Assembly (NCBI GenBank): GCA_018646825.1
Contig: JABGUA010000157.1
Coordinates: 1-16,748, forward strand
Direction of reading: 5' to 3'
Source: Piscirickettsiaceae bacterium
GTDB taxonomy: Bacteria > Pseudomonadota > Gammaproteobacteria > Nitrosococcales > Methylophagaceae
Length of the DNA: 16,748 nt
Shown here: positions 1 through 6,386 of the stretch, one piece after another
Position numbering within the stretch: position 1 is the first letter of the stretch
How the letters are laid out: each line of letters begins with the position of its first letter
Notes under the pieces: model-generated
What the model saw: only the letters and a program-made list of their open reading frames with translations
The model's database searches: none
Told to the model about the DNA's origin: nothing
Translations under genes and position numbers: made by a program

Positions 1-675
1 ATAAACACGCATGCCACCAGCACCTTGCACTAAGGGTTCTAGAATCACGGCGGCTAACTCATGCTGATGTGTTTCTATTAAGGTTTTAAACTCTGCAATA
101 TCACTTTCTTGCCAATCTTCATCACGTTGGCAAGTCGGGGCCGGTGCGAAAATTTGTTTTGCTACTACCTGCTCAAACAAGTTGTGCATGCCATTTTCAG
201 GGTCGCTGACCGACATCGCACCAAAGGTATCACCATGGTAGCCATTTCTCAGTGTGAGGATTTTTTGTTTTTGTGTCTTTTCTTGGGCAAACCAATATTG
301 AATGGCCATTTTGATCGCTACTTCGACTGCTACGGAACCTGAATCTGCAAAAAAGACGTATTGCAATGGATCTGCGGTGAGATCGATCAGTTTTCGTGCT
401 AGTTCAACGGCAGGTGGGTGTGTTAAGCCACCAAACATGACATGGGCCATGACGTCGATTTGGTTTTTAGCCGCTTGGTTTAACTCTGGATGGTTATAAC
501 CATGAATGGCTGACCACCAAGATGACATACCATCGATAATTTGTCTGCCGTCGCTCAGTGTTAAATAAACACCTTGGGCTGAGACAACTTCATGAATCTG
601 TCCGGGTTGTTTAACGCTGCTATAGGGATGCCAGATATGTTGGGCATCGAAACTGAGATTATCTAGATCTTGCAT
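1..675 (-). CDS. bioA: BioA, adenosylmethionine-8-amino-7-oxononanoate aminotransferase (3' end outside window)
   Basis: PLP-dependent aminotransferase of biotin synthesis, converting KAPA to DAPA with S-adenosylmethionine as amino donor, in the cytoplasm. The first 225 codons are present and the frame is open to the window edge. The translation shows the BioA-specific IWHPYSS near residue 12, then DGMSSWWSAIHGYNHP, AHVMFGGLTHPPA, FFADSGSVAVEVA (the PLP phosphate-binding region), RNGYHGDTFGAMS and VILEPLVQGAGGM. The PLP lysine lies beyond the edge. The ATG at 675-673 is chosen because the family starts just before the WHPY motif and the upstream ATG at 686 is out of frame. There is no Shine-Dalgarno; a TATGAT element lies 6 nt upstream. 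It lies 49 nt after iscA in the same direction. Identity is essentially certain; only its downstream neighbours are unknown. Confidence 0.97.
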   Translation of the reverse strand, partial: MQDLDNLSFDAQHIWHPYSSVKQPGQIHEVVSAQGVYLTLSDGRQIIDGMSSWWSAIHGYNHPELNQAAKNQIDVMAHVMFGGLTHPPAVELARKLIDLTADPLQYVFFADSGSVAVEVAIKMAIQYWFAQEKTQKQKILTLRNGYHGDTFGAMSVSDPENGMHNLFEQVVAKQIFAPAPTCQRDEDWQESDIAEFKTLIETHQHELAAVILEPLVQGAGGMRVY

Positions 676-690
676 AACAAGATCATAGCA
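676..690 (-). promoter_or_regulatory. Extended -10 (TGC-TATGAT) 6 nt before the bioA ATG
   Basis: On the minus strand TGC TATGAT CTTGTT runs directly into the ATG at 675. TATGAT matches the -10 consensus at 5 of 6 positions and is preceded by the extended TGN motif. No good -35 is seen. Transcription from it would begin at or next to the ATG, giving a leaderless bioA message. This is inferred from spacing; read-through from iscA could also express bioA. Confidence 0.45.
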
Positions 691-724
691 GTGTTGGCAT
701 TACAATCGGGAATTTGACGCTTTT

Positions 725-1051
725 TTATTTAGTCAGGCTAAAACTTTCGCCACAACCACATTCTGATACGGCATTGGGATTATTAAATTTAAAGCTTTGG
801 TTTAGGCCTTCTTTGACGTAATCCAATTCGGTATCGTCAATGATTTCCATACTCTTCTGATCAATAACGACTTTGACGTTATCACGCTCAACGACGATGT
901 CATCATCGGTAACTGTTTCAGCATAATCAAGGGCATATTTATAACCAGAACAGCCACTTTCTGTCACGCCCACACGTAAGCCGACACCTGAACCACGCTT
1001 GGCTATCATGTCCCGAATACGGTTTGCTGCTGACTCTGTTACTGTAATCAC
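725..1051 (-). CDS. iscA: IscA, A-type iron-sulfur cluster assembly/carrier protein
   Basis: A-type carrier of the HesB/IscA family, binding Fe or an Fe-S cluster and passing it to target apoproteins in the cytoplasm. At 108 aa it has the usual IscA length. All three conserved cysteines are present: Cys34 in ESGCSGYKY, and Cys98 and Cys100 in ECGCGESF. The stretch LDYVKEGLNQSFKFNNPN is nearer IscA than ErpA, which typically carries GGGCSG and CGCGSSF. The start is GTG at 1051-1049: ITVTESAA is the expected family N-terminus, and GGGA lies at a usable distance inside the end of iscR. Only 4 nt separate it from iscR, so the two are co-transcribed and probably translationally coupled. Unusually, iscS and iscU are not between iscR and iscA. 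Confidence 0.94.
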   Translation of the reverse strand: MITVTESAANRIRDMIAKRGSGVGLRVGVTESGCSGYKYALDYAETVTDDDIVVERDNVKVVIDQKSMEIIDDTELDYVKEGLNQSFKFNNPNAVSECGCGESFSLTK

Positions 1052-1055
1052 GTCT

Positions 1056-1505
1056 TTATCCCATCATTTCAAATTTTATGACTTCTTCTTCACTGTTTTC
1101 TTTTTGGTGATTTTTTACGACTTCACCCAAAGTTATACCACCTAGATACATTCTGATTTGATCACTCAAGCTTTGCCAGATTTCATGACTTAGACACTTG
1201 CCATCATTAGAACAGTTCCCTTTGCCCTCACATCGCGTTACGTCGACCTTCTCATCAACAGCAGAAATAACATCTAACACAGTGACTTCATCGGCTGAAC
1301 GGCTTAAGCGATATCCACCACCCGGACCTCGTGAACTACTGACTAAACCTTGGCGACGTAAATTTGCAAATAGCTGTTCTAAGTATGAGAGAGAAATGCC
1401 TTGGCGGTCAGAAATATCCGCTAATGTAATGGGGCGAATGCCGTAATTTAGACTTAAATCTAACATCGCCGTCACTGCATAACGCCCTTTAGTTGTTAGT
1501 CTCAT
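1056..1505 (-). CDS. iscR: IscR, Rrf2-family [2Fe-2S] regulator of Fe-S cluster biogenesis
   Basis: Transcription factor that senses Fe-S sufficiency; the holo form represses its own operon in E. coli. The 149-aa protein has an N-terminal winged helix (MRLTTKGRYAVTAMLDL, wing near SSRGPGGGYRL, residues 57-67) and the cluster ligands Cys92, Cys98, Cys104 and His107 in VTRCEGKGNCSNDGKCLSH, at the same numbers as in E. coli IscR. Start and length match the family. It lies 65 nt after cysE and 4 nt before iscA. A promoter with an IscR-type operator sits just upstream (1550-1582), which points to autoregulation. The C-terminal tail after residue 135 is variable in the family. Confidence 0.97.
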   Translation of the reverse strand: MRLTTKGRYAVTAMLDLSLNYGIRPITLADISDRQGISLSYLEQLFANLRRQGLVSSSRGPGGGYRLSRSADEVTVLDVISAVDEKVDVTRCEGKGNCSNDGKCLSHEIWQSLSDQIRMYLGGITLGEVVKNHQKENSEEEVIKFEMMG

Positions 1506-1549
1506 ATGAAATACCCTTTTATTATTGTTGTTTTTCTTATTATTATTGG

Positions 1550-1582
1550 ATTTTCACATGTCCGAGTATTTTAGTCAACTTT
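1550..1582 (-). promoter_or_regulatory. iscR promoter with IscR type 1-like operator
   Basis: On the minus strand TTGACT (1578-1573) and GAAAAT (1555-1550) are 17 nt apart and form a plausible sigma70 promoter whose start would lie about 35-40 nt before the iscR ATG. The 25-nt segment 1582-1558, containing GTTGACTAAAATACTC, agrees at 21 of 25 positions with the E. coli IscR type 1 consensus as I remember it, and covers the -35 as in E. coli iscR. The operator overlaps the last codons and stop of cysE. Confidence 0.65.
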
Positions 1583-2371
1583 TACAGTTGCCTGTTTTTT
1601 ATCATCTTCTTCTCCTAAATCGCAATCTGCTAAATCAGGCATTTTGATGTTTGGTAACTCGCCACCCATCTGATGAATCGTCTGGCACATGCTGTCAACA
1701 CGCTTATCCATCACATGAATATGTTCTATTAGGCCATGAATTGCAGTGGCAACAGGATCTAAAGTTTCACTTGAGGTGCCATAGGCATCAAAACCAACTG
1801 ACTGAGCTAATTTTTGCTTTTGCTTTTGATCTTCTGTTTGAGCCGTTCTGACAACGCGAGCAGGAATACCTACTACCGATTGATCAGCTAATACGTCTTT
1901 GACAACAACGGCATTTGACCCTACCCGAGCCCCATCAGCTAGTGTAATCGGCCCGAGTACTTTTGCCCCAGCACCTACCACTACGTTATTGCCAAGAGTT
2001 GGATGGCGTTTACCCTCTTTCCAAGATGTTCCACCTAATGTCACGCCATGATAGAGGGTGCAATCATCACCAATCTCAGCTGTTTCACCAATCACGACAC
2101 CCATGCCATGATCAATAAAAAATCGACGGCCAATCTTTGCGGCAGGATGAATTTCAACTCCAGTTAACCAACGACTAAATGTGGATAACACTCTCGCTAA
2201 CCATTTTAGATTTCGTTTCCACAACGCATGACTAAGTCGATGCCACTGCATCGCTTGAACGCCAGGATAGGTCGTTATAACCTCGAATGTATTTCTTGCC
2301 GCAGGATCACGATCAAAAACGCAGCGTATATCTTCTTTGATATGTTGCCAGGTACTGACTTTGTCATTCAT
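1571..2371 (-). CDS. cysE: CysE, serine O-acetyltransferase (short-N-terminus type)
   Basis: Acetylates L-serine with acetyl-CoA to O-acetylserine, the precursor of cysteine. In the 266-aa protein, residues 1-70 form the helical region and residues about 73-172 a left-handed beta helix of hexapeptide repeats. Asp87-His88 in FIDHGMGVVIGET and His108 in LYHGVTLGGT are the catalytic and binding residues of the family. After about residue 175 comes a roughly 90-residue charged, helix-prone tail (QTEDQKQKQK onward) absent from E. coli CysE; similar tails occur in CysE proteins linked to isc loci, as I recall. Its ATG overlaps the trmJ stop (ATGA). Placement just before iscR suggests it supplies cysteine for Fe-S assembly; that is inference. 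Its last codons also hold the iscR operator. Confidence 0.95.
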   Translation of the reverse strand: MNDKVSTWQHIKEDIRCVFDRDPAARNTFEVITTYPGVQAMQWHRLSHALWKRNLKWLARVLSTFSRWLTGVEIHPAAKIGRRFFIDHGMGVVIGETAEIGDDCTLYHGVTLGGTSWKEGKRHPTLGNNVVVGAGAKVLGPITLADGARVGSNAVVVKDVLADQSVVGIPARVVRTAQTEDQKQKQKLAQSVGFDAYGTSSETLDPVATAIHGLIEHIHVMDKRVDSMCQTIHQMGGELPNIKMPDLADCDLGEEDDKKQATVKVD

Positions 2372-3105
2372 GATCTTTCCTCTTTGTTATTGTTTTCTGC
2401 TGCACGCAAAATACCGTGTAATATTTGTAGCTCGTTTCGGTCTATATCTGCACGGTTAAATAAACGTTTTAATCGACGTATTAAGTTTTTAGGATTCTTA
2501 GGGTCTAAAAAACCAATCTCGGTGAGGCTTTGTTCAAAATGTTGATAAAGGTGTTCTAAATCTGTGGCATCGATGGCTTCTCTGTCTTCTCCAACACGCC
2601 CTACTTCTATATTTGGGTCAAAACTCATTTTTAACTCATAGGCAAACACTTGTACCGCTGCGGCTAAATTTAATGAACTGTAGTCTGGATTAGCTGGAAT
2701 ATTAATCAAATTCTGGCAGCGATCTAATTCTTCATTGGTTAAGCCTGAGTGTTCCCGACCGAATAATATCGCTGTTTTATGGTCATCCGGTTGCTGTTGA
2801 ATTTGTTCAACTGCTTGTCTTGGATCAACAACCGGCACCGGCAAATGGCGTAATCGAGCACTCATGCCATAAACTTGATGACAGCCCTCTAACGCTGAGA
2901 CTAAGTCACTATGTACAACGGCGTTCGCAAGGACATCATCAGCACCTGATGCACGGGCTGTTGCTTCTGCACTGGGATAGTGTAATGGCTCAACTAAATG
3001 TAACTTTGTTAAGCCCATTGTTTTCATTGCCCGTGCCGCTGCACCGATATTTCCTGGGTGGGTTGTACCGACTAATACGAAGCGAATGTTATCTAAAAAT
3101 TTCAT
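2368..3105 (-). CDS. trmJ: TrmJ, tRNA (cytidine/uridine-32-2'-O)-methyltransferase
   Basis: SPOUT-fold methyltransferase that 2'-O-methylates position 32 in the tRNA anticodon loop using S-adenosylmethionine. The 245-aa protein has the expected knot motifs: FVLVGTTHPGNIGAAARAMK (9-28), the SAM-binding ILFGREHSGLTNEEL (113-127) and IPANPDYSSLNLAAAVQVF (136-154). The C-terminal extension of about 75 residues is typical of TrmJ. It overlaps queA upstream and cysE downstream by 4 nt each (ATGA), so translation is probably coupled through all three. In E. coli trmJ also sits directly before the isc region, so this linkage is conserved. Confidence 0.96.
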   Translation of the reverse strand: MKFLDNIRFVLVGTTHPGNIGAAARAMKTMGLTKLHLVEPLHYPSAEATARASGADDVLANAVVHSDLVSALEGCHQVYGMSARLRHLPVPVVDPRQAVEQIQQQPDDHKTAILFGREHSGLTNEELDRCQNLINIPANPDYSSLNLAAAVQVFAYELKMSFDPNIEVGRVGEDREAIDATDLEHLYQHFEQSLTEIGFLDPKNPKNLIRRLKRLFNRADIDRNELQILHGILRAAENNNKEERS

Positions 3106-4133
3106 ACTGTTTTCCGCGTAATAAACATCGCATCACCGTAACTAAAGAAACGGTATTGCTGTTCAACTGCATGTTGATATGCATGCAAAATATGCTCTCT
3201 ACCAGCAAAGGCAGATACCAGCATCAATAGCGTTGACTCTGATAAGTGAAAGTTGGTTATCATCGCATCTACTTGCTTAAAGTCATAGCCTGGATAAATA
3301 AAAATATCTGTTTCACCTTTAAACGGTTCAATTTGTCCCGATTGCGATGCACTTTCAAGGGCTCTCATACTGGTCGTGCCCACAGCAATAACCCGTCCTC
3401 CTTTTGCTTTCGTAGTCCTGATTTGGCTGCAAACTTGTTCTGTGACTTCGATACGTTCTGAATGCATTTGATGTGTTTTTATATCATCAACACGAACAGG
3501 CTGAAATGTCCCAGCCCCAACATGCAGCGTGAGTTGAGCAGTCTCAATCTCTATCTCTATAAGCTTAGCTAGCATCGCCTGATCAAAATGCAAACCTGCT
3601 GTCGGGGCGGCAACAGCCCCCGTGTGTTGGGCATAAACGGTTTGATACCGTTCCAGGTCACTCTGTGCCACTTCCCGTTCTATATAAGGTGGTAATGGCA
3701 AACGACCATGCTGTTCTAGTAAGCTAGTGGCCGATTCCTCATGATGAAAAACTAATTCAAACAAGGCGCCTTGTCGCCCTAATACTTCGGCATCTAATTT
3801 ATCTTCTAACCGTAAACGTCGTCCTGCACCAGGAGACTTACTACTGCGTATATGAGCTAATACACGATGTTCGTCCAACACACGCTCGATAAGGACTTCC
3901 ACTTTCCCGCCAGTATCTTTACGACCTAATAAGCGGGCTGGGATCACTTTTGTATTGTTAAATACCAACAAATCATTTGGTTTTAATAATGACGTAAGAT
4001 CTATAAATTGCCGATCTTGTAACTCCCCTGTTTCGCCGTTCAATGATAATAAACGGCTTGCCGTTCTATCTGGCGTAGGAAACTGGGCAATGAGTTCAGT
4101 GGGGCAATCAAATTTAAAATCTGTTAATTTCAT
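3102..4133 (-). CDS. queA: QueA, SAM:tRNA ribosyltransferase-isomerase
   Basis: Transfers and isomerises the ribosyl part of S-adenosylmethionine onto preQ1 at tRNA position 34, giving epoxyqueuosine. The 343-aa length is close to the E. coli protein (about 356). Recognisable family stretches are FKFDCPTELIAQFP at the N-terminus, LLVFNNTKVIPARLLG, PLPPYIER, APTAGLHFD, LHVGAGTFQPV, VIAVGTTSMRALES and MITNFHLSESTLLMLVSAFAG. It is first in an overlapping operon with trmJ and cysE and is not followed by tgt, its usual partner in E. coli. No Shine-Dalgarno precedes the ATG at 4133-4131. Two candidate promoters are listed separately. Confidence 0.97.
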   Translation of the reverse strand: MKLTDFKFDCPTELIAQFPTPDRTASRLLSLNGETGELQDRQFIDLTSLLKPNDLLVFNNTKVIPARLLGRKDTGGKVEVLIERVLDEHRVLAHIRSSKSPGAGRRLRLEDKLDAEVLGRQGALFELVFHHEESATSLLEQHGRLPLPPYIEREVAQSDLERYQTVYAQHTGAVAAPTAGLHFDQAMLAKLIEIEIETAQLTLHVGAGTFQPVRVDDIKTHQMHSERIEVTEQVCSQIRTTKAKGGRVIAVGTTSMRALESASQSGQIEPFKGETDIFIYPGYDFKQVDAMITNFHLSESTLLMLVSAFAGREHILHAYQHAVEQQYRFFSYGDAMFITRKTV

Positions 4134-4148
4134 TCAATGATCATACCA
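4134..4148 (-). promoter_or_regulatory. Extended -10 (TGG-TATGAT) 6 nt before the queA ATG
   Basis: On the minus strand TGG TATGAT CATTGA is followed at once by the queA ATG. The hexamer and the 6-nt spacing are the same as at bioA, and no Shine-Dalgarno is visible. A start here would make the operon mRNA leaderless. No convincing -35 is seen. Confidence 0.4.
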
Positions 4149-4231
4149 AACTGACTCATTCTTTCACTGCTTTGTCGCTATTTTATTTTTCAGAATAGGA
4201 CATAAAAGTCACTTGGGATGAGGCTTTCCAT

Positions 4232-4260
4232 AAAATAAGACTTCCCTAAAAGACTTTCAA
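4232..4260 (-). promoter_or_regulatory. Candidate distal sigma70 promoter for queA-trmJ-cysE
   Basis: On the minus strand TTGAAA (4260-4255) and TATTTT (4237-4232) are separated by 17 nt, matching consensus at 5 of 6 and 4 of 6. It would give a leader of about 90 nt before queA. It lies back to back with the -10 of the divergent tRNA-Leu gene. Confidence 0.4.
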
Positions 4261-4264
4261 TCGC

Positions 4265-4270
4265 TATAAT
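4265..4270 (+). promoter_or_regulatory. -10 box (TATAAT) of the tRNA-Leu gene
   Basis: A perfect TATAAT lies 15 nt upstream of the mature tRNA 5' end, so transcription would begin a few bases before the tRNA. No good -35 is found at 16-18 nt; TTCCCT at 4242 is a poor match. Confidence 0.55.
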
Positions 4271-4285
4271 TCGTAGCCTGAATAT

Positions 4286-4370
4286 GCCGGGGTGGCGGAA
4301 CTGGTAGACGCGCTGGATTCAAAATCCAGTTTCTTCGGAAGTGTCGGTTCGATTCCGACCCTCGGTACCA
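4286..4370 (+). tRNA. tRNA-Leu, anticodon CAA (reads UUG)
   Basis: An 85-nt class II tRNA with encoded CCA. The acceptor GCCGGGG pairs with CCTCGGT, including G-U pairs. The D arm contains AACTGGTAGAC. The anticodon stem CTGGA/TCCAG encloses the loop TTCAAAA, with CAA at 4320-4322. A short variable arm (TTC-TTCG-GAA) and the T arm GTCGG-TTCGATT-CCGAC follow. The long variable region and GGTACCA end are typical of bacterial leucine tRNAs. It appears to be transcribed alone. Confidence 0.97.
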
Positions 4371-4725
4371 CATATTCAGCATAAACCTCTGATTTAAAAG
4401 TGCTTAGCTAACTAGGTATTGGTTTTCCCTGATACACTCAAGTTAAGAGAGCCCTGATAAAAAAGCCTCAATACAGCGTAGTAATAAGCGACAAGCTGTA
4501 TTTCCAGCGCAACTTTCCTCAGTCAATTTAAATGAGAATGTTCGGACACTGTCTTCGTCACAACGATGAGAGCTGTATTCTTATCGAATTTATAGCTAAT
4601 AGGCCTTTATGATTAATAAGAAAGATGTGCATGACAGTTTCGAACGTTGTTAGATCAAAGAGCCAATTAATCACTAGACTATCAGCCATCTCCTGAGCAA
4701 GACTTGCTAACTTAGAAGTCATCAA
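4371..4725. other. Gene-poor stretch between tRNA-Leu and the photolyase operon
   Basis: About 350 nt with no recognised gene. The longest minus-strand frame that starts with ATG here (4689-4558, 43 codons) resembles no family I know, and its AGGAG abuts the ATG with no spacer. No integrase, direct repeat of the tRNA end or IS inverted repeat was found. The one structure seen is the inverted repeat at 4470-4502, described separately. Confidence 0.5.
4459..4502 (-). terminator. Possible terminator of the light-repair operon
   Basis: Read on the minus strand, AATACAGC and GCTGTATT form a perfect 8-bp stem around a 17-nt loop. Five bases later comes a run of six T. The long loop and the gap before the T run make it a weak intrinsic terminator, but it is the best candidate downstream of the DUF2256 gene. 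Confidence 0.35.
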
Positions 4726-4752
4726 TTACTGCAGACCTCTGTGCTCTTGACA

Positions 4753-4866
4753 TCATTTAGAACAATATTTGACCTCCTTCCACACTTTTTTCCATTTTTT
4801 TCGCCATGAAAATGACCGGTGACAAACAAGGCATATTTTACTTGGAAGATCCCCTTTTTTAATCAT
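4753..4866 (-). CDS. DUF2256-type zinc-ribbon micro-protein, cut by TGA before its fourth Cys
   Basis: A 37-codon gene whose ATG overlaps the TGA stop of the FeS photolyase (ATGA), so it is coupled to that gene. The translation begins MIKKGDLPSKICLVC and contains FSWRKKWKKVW and EVKYCSK. This is the DUF2256 signature: CxxC, [PS]F[ST]WRKKW, W, then YCSxxC. Cys12, Cys15 and Cys35 are present. The TGA at 4755-4753 falls where the family normally has Arg, and the next codon (4752-4750) is TGT, the expected fourth Cys. The frame then continues to a TAA at 4728-4726 (46 codons). A single CGA-to-TGA change would explain this. DUF2256 genes commonly accompany photolyase genes; their function is unknown. 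It may be a recent pseudogene, a functional shortened form or a read-through product. Family assignment is confident; functionality is not. Confidence 0.75.
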   Translation of the reverse strand: MIKKGDLPSKICLVCHRSFSWRKKWKKVWKEVKYCSK

Positions 4867-6386
4867 GACAACGATGCCAAGAACTTTTCACTGTCTTGTT
4901 CTATAACCGCCTTTTTCTCTGTAGACATACGGTCGTAAGTTTTGTACATCATGGTTAGGCGATGATTTTTATTTAATTTATCTCGATTTATAGCCAAGAA
5001 ATGCCAATAAAGATAGTTGAAAGGACAAGCGCTTTCACCCGTTTTTTTGGTCACTTTGTAATGGCAGCTTTTGCAGTAATTTGACATTTTATTGATATAG
5101 CTTCCGCCAGCCGCATAAGGCTTACTCGCTAAGTAACCGCCATCAGCAAACAGGATCATGCCGGATACATTGGGTAATTCGACCCACTCATAAGCATCGG
5201 CATACACAATCAGAAACCATTCATTGACTTCTGAAACATCAATTCCCGTTAGCAAAGCAAAATTGCCCAACACCATAAGACGTTGGATATGGTGAGCATA
5301 GGCATTTTTCTTCGTCTCAGTAATGCATTGGCTCAAACAGTTCATTTTAGTATCTGCCGTCCAATAAAAACTGGGCAGTTTCCTTTTTGCCCCAAAAAAG
5401 TTTTTCGCAGCATAATCTGGCATTGTGAGCCAGTAAATGCCTCTGACGTATTCACGCCAGCCTATAATTTGACGAATGAAGCCTTCAACAGAATTTAAGG
5501 GTGCATTGCCATCATGATAGGCTTGTTCTGCTGCTTGAACGCATTCCATAGGTAGCAACAAACCGCAATTCAAATAAAAGCTAAGATGTGAATGATACAT
5601 CCAAGGTTGACCTTGAATCATCGCGTCTTGATAATCACCGAAACGAAAGAGTCGGTTTTCGATAAACTGATTTAATGCATGCAACGCTTGTTCACGAGTT
5701 ACAGCTAACTGGAAAGGAGCAATATCGCCAAAGTGGTCATCAAACCGATCCGATACTAATGAGATAACTTGTTGCGTAATATCGTCAATATTTGTTTGGT
5801 AAGGCGAAGGGATATTTAAGCTATCATCGGGCGGTTTACGGTTATCAGTATCATAATTCCACTGACCGCCAATAGGCTCGCCATCTGCCATTAAAACAGC
5901 GTGTTTTTGGCGTATCTCACGATAGAAATATTCCATTCGTAGCTGTTTTCGTCCTGATGCCCAGATCGAAAATTCATGAGGTGTTGACAAAAATCGGTTA
6001 TCAGATCGTATTTCAGTAGCGATTCCTAACTCATCTTGCCATGTCTGCATCGATTCTAAAACACGATATTCACCGGGTTCTGTCACTACAATCTTATTAC
6101 ATCCATGAGCAGTGATAGTACGTTTGACCTCAGAAAATAATGAACCCGTATTGTCACCATCATCGAGTTGAGTGTAGCTAACCGTGTAACCCTGTTCGCG
6201 AAGTTCATTGGCAAAATGACGCATCGCCGAAAATAGGAGAACTATTTTCTTTTTATGATGTTTAACGTAAGTCGCTTCTGCCATAACTTCACACATAAGT
6301 ACAATGTCATGTGTTTTATCACAGTTATCTAGACTAGAAATTGTGTATGTGAGCTGGTCTCCTAAGACAAGACGTAATGTCTTCAA
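4863..6386 (-). CDS. FeS-BCP family (6-4)-type photolyase/cryptochrome (PhrB-like)
   Basis: Flavin-dependent, light-driven DNA repair enzyme of the bacterial iron-sulfur cryptochrome/photolyase class (COG3046), for which (6-4) photolyase activity is known in Agrobacterium PhrB. The protein is 507 aa. The N-terminal antenna (lumazine-binding) domain begins MKTLRLVLGDQLTY; the catalytic helical domain contains GWREYVRGIYW (309-319) and AYAHHIQRLMVLGNFALL (362-379). The four [4Fe-4S] ligands are visible at Cys350, Cys438, Cys441 and Cys454, the same numbers I recall for PhrB. His365-His366 match the conserved active-site histidines. It overlaps the upstream photolyase gene by 4 nt and the downstream DUF2256 gene by 4 nt. 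Substrate preference is inferred from family. Confidence 0.95.
   Translation of the reverse strand: MKTLRLVLGDQLTYTISSLDNCDKTHDIVLMCEVMAEATYVKHHKKKIVLLFSAMRHFANELREQGYTVSYTQLDDGDNTGSLFSEVKRTITAHGCNKIVVTEPGEYRVLESMQTWQDELGIATEIRSDNRFLSTPHEFSIWASGRKQLRMEYFYREIRQKHAVLMADGEPIGGQWNYDTDNRKPPDDSLNIPSPYQTNIDDITQQVISLVSDRFDDHFGDIAPFQLAVTREQALHALNQFIENRLFRFGDYQDAMIQGQPWMYHSHLSFYLNCGLLLPMECVQAAEQAYHDGNAPLNSVEGFIRQIIGWREYVRGIYWLTMPDYAAKNFFGAKRKLPSFYWTADTKMNCLSQCITETKKNAYAHHIQRLMVLGNFALLTGIDVSEVNEWFLIVYADAYEWVELPNVSGMILFADGGYLASKPYAAGGSYINKMSNYCKSCHYKVTKKTGESACPFNYLYWHFLAINRDKLNKNHRLTMMYKTYDRMSTEKKAVIEQDSEKFLASLS

Noticed and set aside
109..499. Plus-strand ORFs of 65-77 codons over the left edge.
   Set aside because: They are antisense shadows of bioA, which is clear on the minus strand across the same bases.
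691..712. TTGTAA in the iscA-bioA gap as half of a BirA (biotin repressor) operator.
   Set aside because: The opposite half-site is missing at the required spacing.
4532..4612. 26-codon plus-strand ORF starting MRMFGHC in the tRNA-Leu downstream region.
   Set aside because: No Shine-Dalgarno or promoter and no similarity to anything known.
4558..4689. 43-codon minus-strand ORF downstream of the DUF2256 gene.
   Set aside because: AGGAG abuts the ATG without spacer, no family is recognised, and composition looks like intergenic DNA.
4286..4725. Possible integration site or genomic-island edge at the tRNA-Leu 3' end.
   Set aside because: No integrase, no repeated tRNA 3' segment and no phage-like genes in the window.
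4726..4760. UGA in the DUF2256 gene as a selenocysteine codon; AGGTCT lies 14 nt after it, similar to the loop of the E. coli fdhF SECIS element.
   Set aside because: The bases flanking AGGTCT do not form the needed stem, the family position is Arg and not Cys, and a CGA-to-TGA change is the simplest explanation.
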